Origin: an uncultured Lachnospiraceae bacterium
Lineage (GTDB): Bacteria; Bacillota; Clostridia; Lachnospirales; Lachnospiraceae
Assembly (NCBI GenBank): GCA_947176785.1
Contig: CAMWSA010000015.1
Span: forward strand, 1 to 22,718
Length of the DNA stretch: 22,718 bases
Direction: 5' to 3'
The notes beneath the pieces are model-generated. The model saw only the letters and a list, made by a program, of their open reading frames with translations, was not told where the DNA came from and ran no database searches. Below, in pieces: positions 7,344-14,410 of this stretch; positions within the stretch are counted from its first letter, which is position 1, and the number at the start of each line of letters is the position of its first letter. A program made the position numbers and the translations under genes.

Positions 7344-8948
7344 ATGGAAAAGCCGGCGATAAAACAAAACGTCTTTGAAAAGCTGTGGACCTGGTGGGAC
7401 CGGGATCGCAGAATCCTGACATTGAAAGCGGGTCTTGCGGCATTGCTGCCGGTTCTGTGCTGTATTGCCGCCTGCACAGCCCAGGGCGGCAGCCTCTCCC
7501 AGGTGTACTTGCCTGCCTCGGAGTGGAATGACGAACTGTTCTATTATAAACAGGTGGAGGGGATCTTGTCCCACGGCTATCCCCAGGGGTACTTTGGGTT
7601 CAATGAGAGTCATGCGGTAAAGCTCTCCTTTGCGGCCTGGAGTCCGGTGTTGGTTTGGCCCTGGCTGTTCTATGGCCTTGTGGCGGGATGGAACCTGATG
7701 GCCCCTGTGTACAGCAATATCCTGTTTCTCACATTGGCGCTGTTTCTCTTTGTGCTGCTCACAAGGCCCGGATGGAAGCAGCTGGGACTCCTGGTTCTGC
7801 TTTTTTGCTGCTTTATGCCCTATACCCGCTACATGCTCTGCGGTATGCCGGAGATTATCTGCTTTAGCATGCTGATTGTCTACTGGGGGCTGCTGGTCCA
7901 TACTTTGGAAAAGGAGACTGTGGGCAAGGTGGCGCTGTTGTTTTTAATGGGAGGGGTCATGACTTTGATGCGCCCCTACCTGGCCCTGTTTTTGCTGGCA
8001 CCGTCCTGGCTGTGGATTCGCAGGCACAGAGCGGCGGGGATAGCGGGCTCCCTGGCCGTGATGGGTGCTGCCGCAGGCGGCTATGTGCTGATCAAGCATT
8101 ATCTGGGGGCGGAGTATTTTACGCCCCTGTTCAAAACGGAGTGGCTGGATCCCTTTATGCGGGGCCACATCCTGGGCGGCATCAAGGGGATTGCGGCTAA
8201 AGTCTATTATGAGGGCAGGACATTTATGGCGCTTACGCTGCAAGGACTAAAGAGCGGATTGGCGGAAGGCGCGTTTTTTGCGATTTTTCTTGCAATATTG
8301 TCGATCCTGTTTTGGCAGTTTTTGGCGGATTTGCGCAAAAAAAGAAAAAAACAGGCGTTACTTAACGGGTATCTTGCATTTTGCTTTTTCAGTATGTGGA
8401 TGGCGCTGCTGCTAATGTACAAAATGAAAGAGGGGAGCAAGCATCTGCTGACTTTTATGGCTGTGGGAATTCTGGTGATTGCCCTGATGGAGACCAGGTT
8501 TTACAGGAAAGCGACGGTTATCGGGGCGCTTTGCGTATACCTGTTCTGGTATCGGGGGGATCAGCCCGGGGATTATCAGATTTATTTCGCGGATACGGAG
8601 ATTGTGGAGCGGATGGCCCACTGGCAGGAGGTCTTTGCGGAGGAATTAGTGCTGCGCGAGGAGAATGGCCCCAATTTTGACAATGTGGTGATATGGACCT
8701 TCAACGATGTGCTTGCGGCTTCCGGGAACGGGGAGACGGCGCTCACGGACTGGCAGATCCTGTACGCTCTGCCGGAGGGTTGGGGAATCAGCTGCTGTTA
8801 CCGGGATTATGTGGAGGAGCATCTGGAGGAACTGCAGAGTCTGTATTTGACCATCCCTGTGGGCGGGGAGCTGCAGAGAAGCTGTGAGGCATTGGGGATG
8901 GAGCAGATCGGCCAGGACGGCCTGGTGTGCGTTTATCGTACCAGGTAG
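7344..8948 (+). CDS. Polytopic membrane protein, GT-C-like glycosyltransferase candidate
   Basis: 534 residues, polytopic with a soluble C-terminal region of about 120 residues. The first outer loop has SEWNDELFYYKQVEGIL (about 59-75) and GYPQGYFGFNESHA (about 78-91); the acidic NDE (62-64) occupies the GT-C catalytic position, like NDD in the 1900-3699 protein. The two proteins share this layout but little obvious sequence. ATG 7344 was chosen for the AAAGAGGG site seven to eight bases upstream. A GTG at 7296 is in frame but lies in the second 103-bp repeat without a ribosome site. It pairs with the GtrB-like gene 6162-7118 and probably uses its lipid-linked sugar. No specific family name or acceptor can be given. 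Confidence 0.72.
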   Translation: MEKPAIKQNVFEKLWTWWDRDRRILTLKAGLAALLPVLCCIAACTAQGGSLSQVYLPASEWNDELFYYKQVEGILSHGYPQGYFGFNESHAVKLSFAAWSPVLVWPWLFYGLVAGWNLMAPVYSNILFLTLALFLFVLLTRPGWKQLGLLVLLFCCFMPYTRYMLCGMPEIICFSMLIVYWGLLVHTLEKETVGKVALLFLMGGVMTLMRPYLALFLLAPSWLWIRRHRAAGIAGSLAVMGAAAGGYVLIKHYLGAEYFTPLFKTEWLDPFMRGHILGGIKGIAAKVYYEGRTFMALTLQGLKSGLAEGAFFAIFLAILSILFWQFLADLRKKRKKQALLNGYLAFCFFSMWMALLLMYKMKEGSKHLLTFMAVGILVIALMETRFYRKATVIGALCVYLFWYRGDQPGDYQIYFADTEIVERMAHWQEVFAEELVLREENGPNFDNVVIWTFNDVLAASGNGETALTDWQILYALPEGWGISCCYRDYVEEHLEELQSLYLTIPVGGELQRSCEALGMEQIGQDGLVCVYRTR

Positions 8949-9085
8949 TGAGTATTAGGGGCATAGCGGGAGTCTGGATCGGGTAAAGCGCCGTTAGGTC
9001 CGGGAAGTTACCCGTCAGAAAATGAGCCGGGCGGACATACCTGCGGCGGGGGTTCCGGCAATTCCTGAATAAAGGTGGGGACTGG
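8949..9085 (+). other. Intergenic gap without a recognised element
   Basis: 137 bp between the GT-C-like and SGNH genes. A seven-base inverted repeat CGGGTAA (8980-8986) / TTACCCG (9008-9014) with a 21-base loop is the only structure seen. It has no T-run and is probably not a terminator. Confidence 0.3.
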
Positions 9086-10603
9086 ATGAAGCGAAGGTGG
9101 GCGAAATGGGGGGCTGTCACAGCCATATTGTTATCCGGCGCGGCGGTGCTGTTTGCGATTATCGTGGAGCCTCGGATCAAGAGGATCGTGACGGAGGGGC
9201 ACAGTGTACACAGCATCAGTGCAATTATGGCGGATCTGCGCTATGAGCGCCGGATCAGGCTGATCAGAGAGGAACTGGATTCTTTTCAGGGGGGCCAGTA
9301 TTCTGCCCTGTTTTTGTCCATGTATCCGATTCAGTCCTATGACACGTATTATCTCTCTTATTGGAGAGGGCTGGATGCCTTCAAGACAGAGTTGTTCATG
9401 GAGAATGGGAGAGAACTGGCAGGGACATTGGCGTATTTGGAGGAACTGGAGAGCATACCGGATATTATGCTGTTGGGGCTGGATCCGGAATGTCTGGAAG
9501 CAGACTATCCGCTGGAGGATTCACTGCTGAAGCTGATCCGGCAGACGCCGGAGACCGGGTATGAGATTCTGTTTGCGAATCCGTCTATGGCCTATTGGTG
9601 TGTAAAAGAGGATGGGGAGTGGCAGGCGGCCCTCGACCGGTATGAGGAGGCGGCGAAGCTGCTGGGGCAGGAGGAGAATGTGAAGCTGTTCTTTGCCTGC
9701 GACAGGGAGTGGCTGGTGTGCAATAACAGTAACTACGCGGAGGAGAAGATGCCCCTAGAGGATGTGGCGACGACGCTGCTGGCCTACTATACCAGAGGGG
9801 AGTACCTGCTGACGGAGGAGAACAGAGAGCAGCGCATGGATTCCACTAAAGAGTTGATAGCGGGCTGGCGGCGGGACGACAGAGTGTTGACCGGGCTGCA
9901 GGACATGACTCTGGTGTTCGTGGGGGACAGCACCTTTGGAAATTTCAATGGCTCTCTGGCTGTTACCGGCGTGGTGGAGGCGTTTACGGATGCCAGGGTA
10001 ATAAACTGCGGCTACGGAGGAATGGCGGCGGCATATGGAGACCCGGAGTGTCCGGCGCTGGGAGATCTGTTGGAGGCGGTCCGCCAGGGAGACGGCAGCG
10101 GTATTGGCCAGGAGGAGGGAGGCCCCCCGGCGGTATCGGCGGCGGCCCGGCTGCGGCAGCTGGCGGATGCAGGGGGAGAGGCGGTTATTTTTCTGGATTT
10201 TGGGATCAATGATTATGTCAAGGGCTTTCCGGTTGCCAGGGAGAACCCCTATGACTGTGACACCTATGTGGGAGCCATGCGAAGCGGAATAGAGAAGCTG
10301 CAGGCGATGTTTCCCAACGGGCGGCTGGTGCTTGTAACGCCTAATTTTATCCGGTACAACAATTTCGGCACAAACCCGGTGGGGGAAGCGGCGGATGTGT
10401 TTACGGACTATGTGGAAGCCCTGCGGGGGCTGGCGGAGGAATATGCTCTTCCGATGCTGGACTTTTATGCGGGGCTGGGGATTGATCAGGATAATTATAC
10501 CGATTATCTTCAGGATGAGATTCATCCCAATGAGACAAGCAGATTCAACATGGGGATGGGAGTGCTGGGGCTGCTGCGGGAACTGATTTCCCCGACACGC
10601 TGA
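9086..10603 (+). CDS. Membrane-anchored SGNH-fold hydrolase/esterase-like protein with an unrecognised N-terminal half
   Basis: 505 residues. One N-terminal hydrophobic segment (about 9-27) after a basic start suggests a signal anchor with the rest outside the cell. The C-terminal half carries all four SGNH blocks: GDST (280-283, Ser282 nucleophile), INCGYGG (306-312, block II Gly), GIND (373-376, block III Asn375) and DEIHPN (477-482, Asp477 and His480). The family removes or transfers acyl groups, so a role in de-O-acetylation or O-acyl transfer on the exported glycan is reasonable. Residues about 30-270 match nothing I recognise; they are acidic and predicted mainly soluble. AAAGGTGGGG stands five bases before ATG 9086. 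The gene lies at the plus-strand end of its group and faces the convergent aminotransferase gene 156 bp away. Confidence 0.8.
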   Translation: MKRRWAKWGAVTAILLSGAAVLFAIIVEPRIKRIVTEGHSVHSISAIMADLRYERRIRLIREELDSFQGGQYSALFLSMYPIQSYDTYYLSYWRGLDAFKTELFMENGRELAGTLAYLEELESIPDIMLLGLDPECLEADYPLEDSLLKLIRQTPETGYEILFANPSMAYWCVKEDGEWQAALDRYEEAAKLLGQEENVKLFFACDREWLVCNNSNYAEEKMPLEDVATTLLAYYTRGEYLLTEENREQRMDSTKELIAGWRRDDRVLTGLQDMTLVFVGDSTFGNFNGSLAVTGVVEAFTDARVINCGYGGMAAAYGDPECPALGDLLEAVRQGDGSGIGQEEGGPPAVSAAARLRQLADAGGEAVIFLDFGINDYVKGFPVARENPYDCDTYVGAMRSGIEKLQAMFPNGRLVLVTPNFIRYNNFGTNPVGEAADVFTDYVEALRGLAEEYALPMLDFYAGLGIDQDNYTDYLQDEIHPNETSRFNMGMGVLGLLRELISPTR

Positions 10604-10759
10604 CATATGCGGGCTTTGCATATGATGTGCCGTTGGATATCCGCCCGGCCCCGCTTCCCTAAATCCCTATCCAAACTTTTTCCGCAAAAACATCCGTACC
10701 TGTATTCCAAAACATCTCTGCCCATTCCGGCAAGGGCAACTCCACTTCCAATGCAAATC
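10604..10759. other. Convergent intergenic gap
   Basis: 156 bp between the SGNH gene and the aminotransferase gene, which face each other. CATATGC...GCATATG (10605-10625) can form a seven-bp hairpin directly after the SGNH stop, without a T-run. GGATATCC occurs about 15 bases on. The rest is C/A-rich and holds no clear terminator or gene. Confidence 0.3.
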
Positions 10760-11953
10760 CTATTTTGTATAGTATGCAATGAGCTTTTTCACAATATGAA
10801 TCACATCATCCACATCCTGGTCCGTCAGGGAATAGTACAGGGGCAGGCTCATAACCTCCCGGTAGTAGCGCTCCGCCTCGGGGCACAGGCCCCTTTCATA
10901 GCCCAGGCTTTCATAGTAGGAGTGCCAGTATACCGGCATGTAGTGGACCTGGGAGTGAATGCCCTCCGCCCCCAGTGCGTCAAAGAACTCTCTTCGGGTG
11001 CAGCTTAACATCTCACTGCGAAGCCGCAGGATATACAGGTGGCGGGTGGTGTCGGACTGAGGGATCTCCCGCTGCACCTGCAGCTGGGGGATTTGGGAGA
11101 ATGCGTCGTCATATCGGGCTACAATCTCTTTGCGGCGTGCGGAGAACAGTTCCAGCTTGCTTAACTGGCTGATCAGCAGCGCGGCCTGGATTTCCGTCAG
11201 GCGGTAGTTGTAGCCATAACCTGCCTGCTCGTTGTACCAGGGATCGTCCGTGGGGTGTACCATCCGACTGCGGTCACGGGTGATGCCGTGGGCGTGGAGC
11301 AGAACCAGCTTGTCGTAGAGTTCTCTGCTGTTGGTGGTCACTGCGCCGCCCTCGCCTGCGGTCACGGTCTTGACCGGGTGGAAGCTGAAGGTGGTCATGT
11401 CCGCCAGGCTGCCGATGGGCCGGCCATTGTAGCGGGTACCGATGGAGTGGGCGGCATCCTCAATCAGTGTCAGGTGATGCTCCCGGCATATGGCGCGGAT
11501 TTCGTCCAACTCCACCGCCTGGCCTGTGAAGTCCACAGCCACCACCGCTTTGGTCCGGGGGGTAATGCAGGCCCGTATGGAGGCGGGATCAATGTTGTAG
11601 GTTTCAGGATTGATATCAGCAAACACGGGCTTTGCGCCGCAGTACAGGGCGCAGTTGGCGCTGGCGGCAAAGGTGATGGGGGTGGTGATCACCTCGTCCC
11701 CCGGCCCGATGCCGACGGCCAAGGCCGCGATATGCAGCGCCGCGGTGCCGTTGCTGACCGCCACACAGTATTTGGCTCCGGTGACGGCGCAGAGCGTTTC
11801 CTCCAGCTGCGTGATGCGGGGGCCGCAGGTCAGATAATCGCTTTTTAAAGTGTCTGTCACGGCCCGGATGTCCTGGGCGTCAATAAATTGCCTCCCATAG
11901 CTTAAGGGTGTGGTGCGGACGGGGGCACCGCCGCAAATCGCCGGTTTTTCCAT
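10760..11953 (-). CDS. pseC: DegT/DnrJ/EryC1 aminotransferase, PseC-like (UDP-4-amino-4,6-dideoxy-sugar transaminase)
   Basis: 397 residues, the usual length. It uses PLP and glutamate to convert a UDP-4-keto-6-deoxy sugar into a 4-amino sugar. Visible features are the N-terminal YGRQFIDAQDI and SDYLTCGP (38-45), SNGTAALH (67-74, phosphate contact), EDAAH (165-169, Asp166 for the PLP pyridine nitrogen), SFHPVK with the Schiff-base Lys195 followed by GEGG, and GYNYRLTEIQAAL. The C-terminal VHYMPVYWHSYYESLGY region favours PseC over perosamine- or QdtB-type enzymes. AAGAGAGG lies nine bases before the start. PseB, PseG, PseI and PseF homologues are not in this window, so whether the product feeds pseudaminic acid or a simpler 4-amino sugar is open. 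The gene follows 12234-13847 on the same strand, separated by palindromic repeats. Confidence 0.85.
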   Translation of the reverse strand: MEKPAICGGAPVRTTPLSYGRQFIDAQDIRAVTDTLKSDYLTCGPRITQLEETLCAVTGAKYCVAVSNGTAALHIAALAVGIGPGDEVITTPITFAASANCALYCGAKPVFADINPETYNIDPASIRACITPRTKAVVAVDFTGQAVELDEIRAICREHHLTLIEDAAHSIGTRYNGRPIGSLADMTTFSFHPVKTVTAGEGGAVTTNSRELYDKLVLLHAHGITRDRSRMVHPTDDPWYNEQAGYGYNYRLTEIQAALLISQLSKLELFSARRKEIVARYDDAFSQIPQLQVQREIPQSDTTRHLYILRLRSEMLSCTRREFFDALGAEGIHSQVHYMPVYWHSYYESLGYERGLCPEAERYYREVMSLPLYYSLTDQDVDDVIHIVKKLIAYYTK

Positions 11954-11993
11954 CTGTGATACCTCTCTTTTCGGTCTGGTCGATCATAAATCG

Positions 11994-12059
11994 TATATAT
12001 GCTGCCCGGTTATGCAGCATAAGGCGTGCGGGAATTGGAAGATCTTAGCGCTTGTTATA
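11994..12059 (-). repeat. Half copy of the palindromic repeat (copy 6, orientation B, left arm deleted)
   Basis: Only the loop and right arm remain: GCCCGGTTATGCAG, then GGAATTGGAAGATCTTAGCG, ending in TATA (12056-12059), which is shared with copy 7. It is nearly identical to the right half of copy 7, which suggests tandem insertion or duplication followed by loss of one arm. Confidence 0.75.
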
Positions 12060-12159
12060 CTCACGAGCGGTTAGATTTTCCTTCCTGCGCGCCCCATATT
12101 GCCCGGTTATGCAGTAGGGGGCGTGCGGGAATTGGAAAATCTTAGCGCTTGTTAGTATA
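12056..12159 (-). repeat. 104-bp palindromic repeat, copy 7 (orientation B)
   Basis: Full length, from TATACT to AGTATA. The left arm is GCGGTTAGATTTTCCTTCCT, the right arm GGAATTGGAAAATCTTAGCG, with inner stem CGCGCCCC...GGGGGCG. It lies between the two minus-strand genes, so in transcript sense it is in orientation A relative to the aminotransferase gene. Confidence 0.9.
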
Positions 12160-12233
12160 GCATACCCCAATGCGGAGCGCAATAGTATTCGCGGCACAGG
12201 TAACCCATGTGAGACTATTTTCCGGCGGTTCTC

Positions 12234-13847
12234 TCAGGAATGTTTATCCCTCTGAAGCGGTGTGCCCGCCAGGGGCTGTAAGGCGGCCAGATTTCCCAGT
12301 CCCTGGGCGGCGTAGGGCAGCAGGATAAGGAAATAGGGGAGGATATAGCGGGAGTTGGCCTCCCATATCATATGGAACAGGAATCCCCCCAGCACGGCTA
12401 TAACCCCCACATAGAACGGCAGCCCGGCAGCGGAGTCAGGGGCTGCCTCCCTCGTCTTGCGGCGGAGCAGGACAGTCAGCAGGCATACCAGAGAACTGCC
12501 ATAGACCAGCAACTGGTAGATATTACAATAATGAATAAAGGGGGTTGCCAGTCCGCCGGTATACAACTCCTCCACGAACTGCCGGCGGGCATCGGTGTGG
12601 ATCAGCGTGGCCTGTCGGCAAAAATAGCTGCCATCCGTCCATTGGGATAGAAACTTATCCTTGTAAAAGCGGAAGGCGAAGCCGGGGGATGCGCGGAAAG
12701 CGGACAGGGACGCCTGGATGGCGGTTTCGCTTTCCCGGACGGTGAGAGCTGTATCCAGATGGCTTTTTTCGTATGTATTGAAGTTAAAACCGTTGTACCA
12801 GCCGTTTCCCCGGCTGGACTCCTGCATGCCCATGGCCACATAGGAGATGGCGGGAACCCCGGTACTCAACACATTCCCGGCCCGGTATTCATACAGCTGT
12901 CGGATGGCGGGCAGGATGGTGAGACAGCTGGCAGCCAACAGGGCGGCGTACAGCAGAAGCAAAGCCTTGCGCTGCCGCAGACATTCCCAGATGATGACGA
13001 TGACGGCGGCGATCACCACCACAAGGGAGTTCTTGCGCAGCGCCACTCCAAGCGTCAGCATCAGAAGACTGCCTGCCAGGCACAGGAATTTGCGGCGGGA
13101 AGACAATTTTTCTCCCCCGAAATATTTCAGCAGCAGACAGATCCCCCCGCTGAGAAAGGCGAAGGAGGGAATTTCCCCATAGACAAAAGAGGTATAGAAA
13201 ACCAGCGGGGCATTCAGCATGGCAAGGAACAGATAGCAGGCCGCCGCACGGTCGCTGCCATGGGACAGCAGGCAGGTGGTTTTGTACTGGAAAAATACAG
13301 TGGCACAGGCCAGTCCCACATTGATGCACTGTATAATATAGTGAGCGGCATAGGGGATGGGCAGCAGGTTCCACAGCCGGATAACGATTTCATAAAAGAA
13401 AACCAGCCCCACCTGCTGGGGATAATAGGACAGGTAGGAATCCGTGGGGTGAATCACGCCCATCTGGCCGGAGGCCAGTGCCTGGGCAATGGTATATACA
13501 CTGGCGGAATCGGCGGTGGGTATGCTTCTTCCACAGAATACCAATAAAAACCCCCAGAAGCATACCCAGCCCAGGGTGAGAGCCAGGAGAAAGGACATGC
13601 GTCTGCCTGTGGGGCGGCAGAACTTCAGCAGCAGGAACAATAAAAAAAGCAGGACTGCCAGGCCCGCCAGATGGAGTAATAGGGGTTCACGGTGGGCGAT
13701 GGATTCCTGGGTGGTCATGTCCTCCGCATAATAGCCCCAAAACAGGCTGCAAACGGTAAGGATTCCCGCCAGCAGCAGGGTCAGAAGCTGCACTGCCCTG
13801 AGTCCGGTCCAATAAATGCCATCGCCGATCTTGCATAGCTTTTTCAT
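12234..13847 (-). CDS. Polytopic membrane protein, GT-C/GT39-like glycosyltransferase candidate (paralogue of the 3838-5388 protein)
   Basis: 537 residues. It shares with the 3838-5388 protein the stretches QQVGLVFFYEI, VYGEIPSF, RKNSLVVVIA, YVAMGMQESSRGNGWYNG, FYKDKFLSQW and IWEANSRYILPY in the same order, so the two are clear paralogues that have diverged. An acidic residue (D113 in PTADSAS) lies in the expected outer loop. The start ATG at 13847 is set by GGAGG (13853-13857, read on the minus strand); an in-frame ATG nine codons upstream (13874) lacks such a site and overlaps the promoter region. It is the first gene of a two-gene minus-strand unit with the aminotransferase, separated from it by palindromic repeats. 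It probably transfers a lipid-linked sugar outside the membrane; the substrate is unknown. Confidence 0.75.
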   Translation of the reverse strand: MKKLCKIGDGIYWTGLRAVQLLTLLLAGILTVCSLFWGYYAEDMTTQESIAHREPLLLHLAGLAVLLFLLFLLLKFCRPTGRRMSFLLALTLGWVCFWGFLLVFCGRSIPTADSASVYTIAQALASGQMGVIHPTDSYLSYYPQQVGLVFFYEIVIRLWNLLPIPYAAHYIIQCINVGLACATVFFQYKTTCLLSHGSDRAAACYLFLAMLNAPLVFYTSFVYGEIPSFAFLSGGICLLLKYFGGEKLSSRRKFLCLAGSLLMLTLGVALRKNSLVVVIAAVIVIIWECLRQRKALLLLYAALLAASCLTILPAIRQLYEYRAGNVLSTGVPAISYVAMGMQESSRGNGWYNGFNFNTYEKSHLDTALTVRESETAIQASLSAFRASPGFAFRFYKDKFLSQWTDGSYFCRQATLIHTDARRQFVEELYTGGLATPFIHYCNIYQLLVYGSSLVCLLTVLLRRKTREAAPDSAAGLPFYVGVIAVLGGFLFHMIWEANSRYILPYFLILLPYAAQGLGNLAALQPLAGTPLQRDKHS

Positions 13848-13852
13848 AATTG

Positions 13853-13857
13853 CCTCC
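13853..13857 (-). promoter_or_regulatory. Ribosome binding site fixing the start of the 12234-13847 gene
   Basis: GGAGG on the minus strand, five bases from ATG 13847. It favours this start over the upstream in-frame ATG at 13874. Confidence 0.75.
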
Positions 13858-13877
13858 GATCTGCGTTTATGCAAATT

Positions 13878-13906
13878 ATTATAAAGGACAGAACTGTAAT
13901 ATGCAA
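13878..13906 (-). promoter_or_regulatory. Candidate sigma-A promoter for the minus-strand unit
   Basis: Read on the minus strand, TTGCAT (13906-13901) is followed by a 17-bp spacer and a perfect TATAAT (13883-13878). The start point would be about 20-25 bases before ATG 13847. The -10 is strong, the -35 only matches TTG. Confidence 0.5.
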
Positions 13907-13935
13907 CAGTTAAATATAGGGTGTATTTTTGCGTG

Positions 13936-14010
13936 TGTAAAAGACAGCGCTGAGATTTTTCTTTCCCCGCGGCACACGTTGCCCGATTGTGTGATGCCGC
14001 AATAATCCCA
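13936..14010 (+). repeat. Decayed relic of the 104-bp palindromic repeat
   Basis: GCGCTGAGATTTTTCTTTCC (from 13947) matches the left arm of orientation A copies such as 21594-21697. An inner hairpin GCGGCACAC...GTGTGATGCCGC with a GCCCGATT loop follows. The right outer arm is not recognisable. It lies between the divergent promoters. Confidence 0.45.
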
Positions 14011-14038
14011 GCATACGAATCAAATACGAAAACACATA

Positions 14039-14067
14039 TTGCAATTAAGATATGGATATGTTATGAT
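14039..14067 (+). promoter_or_regulatory. Candidate upstream promoter P1 of the 14411-18622 cassette
   Basis: TTGCAA (14039-14044), a 17-bp spacer, then TATGAT (14062-14067). It is followed by a GC-rich hairpin at 14088-14115, in which CCGTCC can pair with GGACGG or TCCGGC with GCCGGA, two mutually exclusive pairings. A T-run follows only about 20 bases later, so I do not call it a terminator. Confidence 0.4.
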
Positions 14068-14150
14068 TTGCCAGAGAGCAGGCAGGCCCGTCCATCCGGC
14101 GGCGCTGCCGGACGGAGGATGCCGGGGATACAGGTTTTTCCAGCTGAGTA

Positions 14151-14179
14151 TTGACAAATATTTTGACGCAATGTATCAT
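14151..14179 (+). promoter_or_regulatory. Candidate main promoter P2 of the 14411-18622 cassette
   Basis: Perfect -35 TTGACA (14151-14156), 17-bp spacer, TATCAT (14174-14179). The surroundings are AT-rich. Transcription from about 14186 would give a leader of about 225 bases containing the two 66-bp repeats. Confidence 0.65.
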
Positions 14180-14240
14180 TTTATCTGTTATAGCAAGGGG
14201 CTTCGGGAACGTGTACTATGCGCCGGTGCGGAAGCGGAAC

Positions 14241-14372
14241 GGCAAACCGGCCCTGCGCACGGGGGACAAGGTTCCGGCAGCTGGATATCCAGCCGGAGAA
14301 GCAGAAGGCAAACCGGCCCTGCACATGCGGGACGAGGTTCCGGCAACTGGATATCCAGCCGGAGAAGCGGAC
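14241..14372 (+). repeat. Two tandem 66-bp direct repeats with a palindromic core, in the cassette leader
   Basis: Copy 1 is 14241-14306, copy 2 is 14307-14372, each starting GGCAAACCGGCCCTGC. A third start, GGCAACGGGGCC, follows at 14374 and breaks off. Each copy contains CCGG-CA-ACTGGATATCCAG-CCGG (copy 1 has G for the central-left A), a self-complementary hairpin. All three forward frames stay open across the repeats, but no reading frame has a ribosome site or a recognised product. Confidence 0.88.
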
Positions 14373-14410
14373 AGGCAACGGGGCCGGCGGGCTGAGAGAG
14401 GAGAAGGGGA

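Noticed and set aside
9755..10621. Long antisense frame (288 codons) opposite the SGNH gene
   Set aside because: It lies opposite a clear GC-rich gene, has no recognisable domain and its protein is rich in His, Arg and Pro, as typical of shadow frames.
10605..10625. CATATGC...GCATATG hairpin as terminator of the SGNH gene
   Set aside because: The stem is AT-rich and short and no T-run follows.
14088..14115. GC hairpin as an intrinsic terminator between P1 and P2
   Set aside because: The nearest T-run is about 20 bases away; kept only as a structural note.
14241..14372. Tandem repeats as a CRISPR array
   Set aside because: The units are contiguous without unique spacers, there are only two copies and no cas genes.
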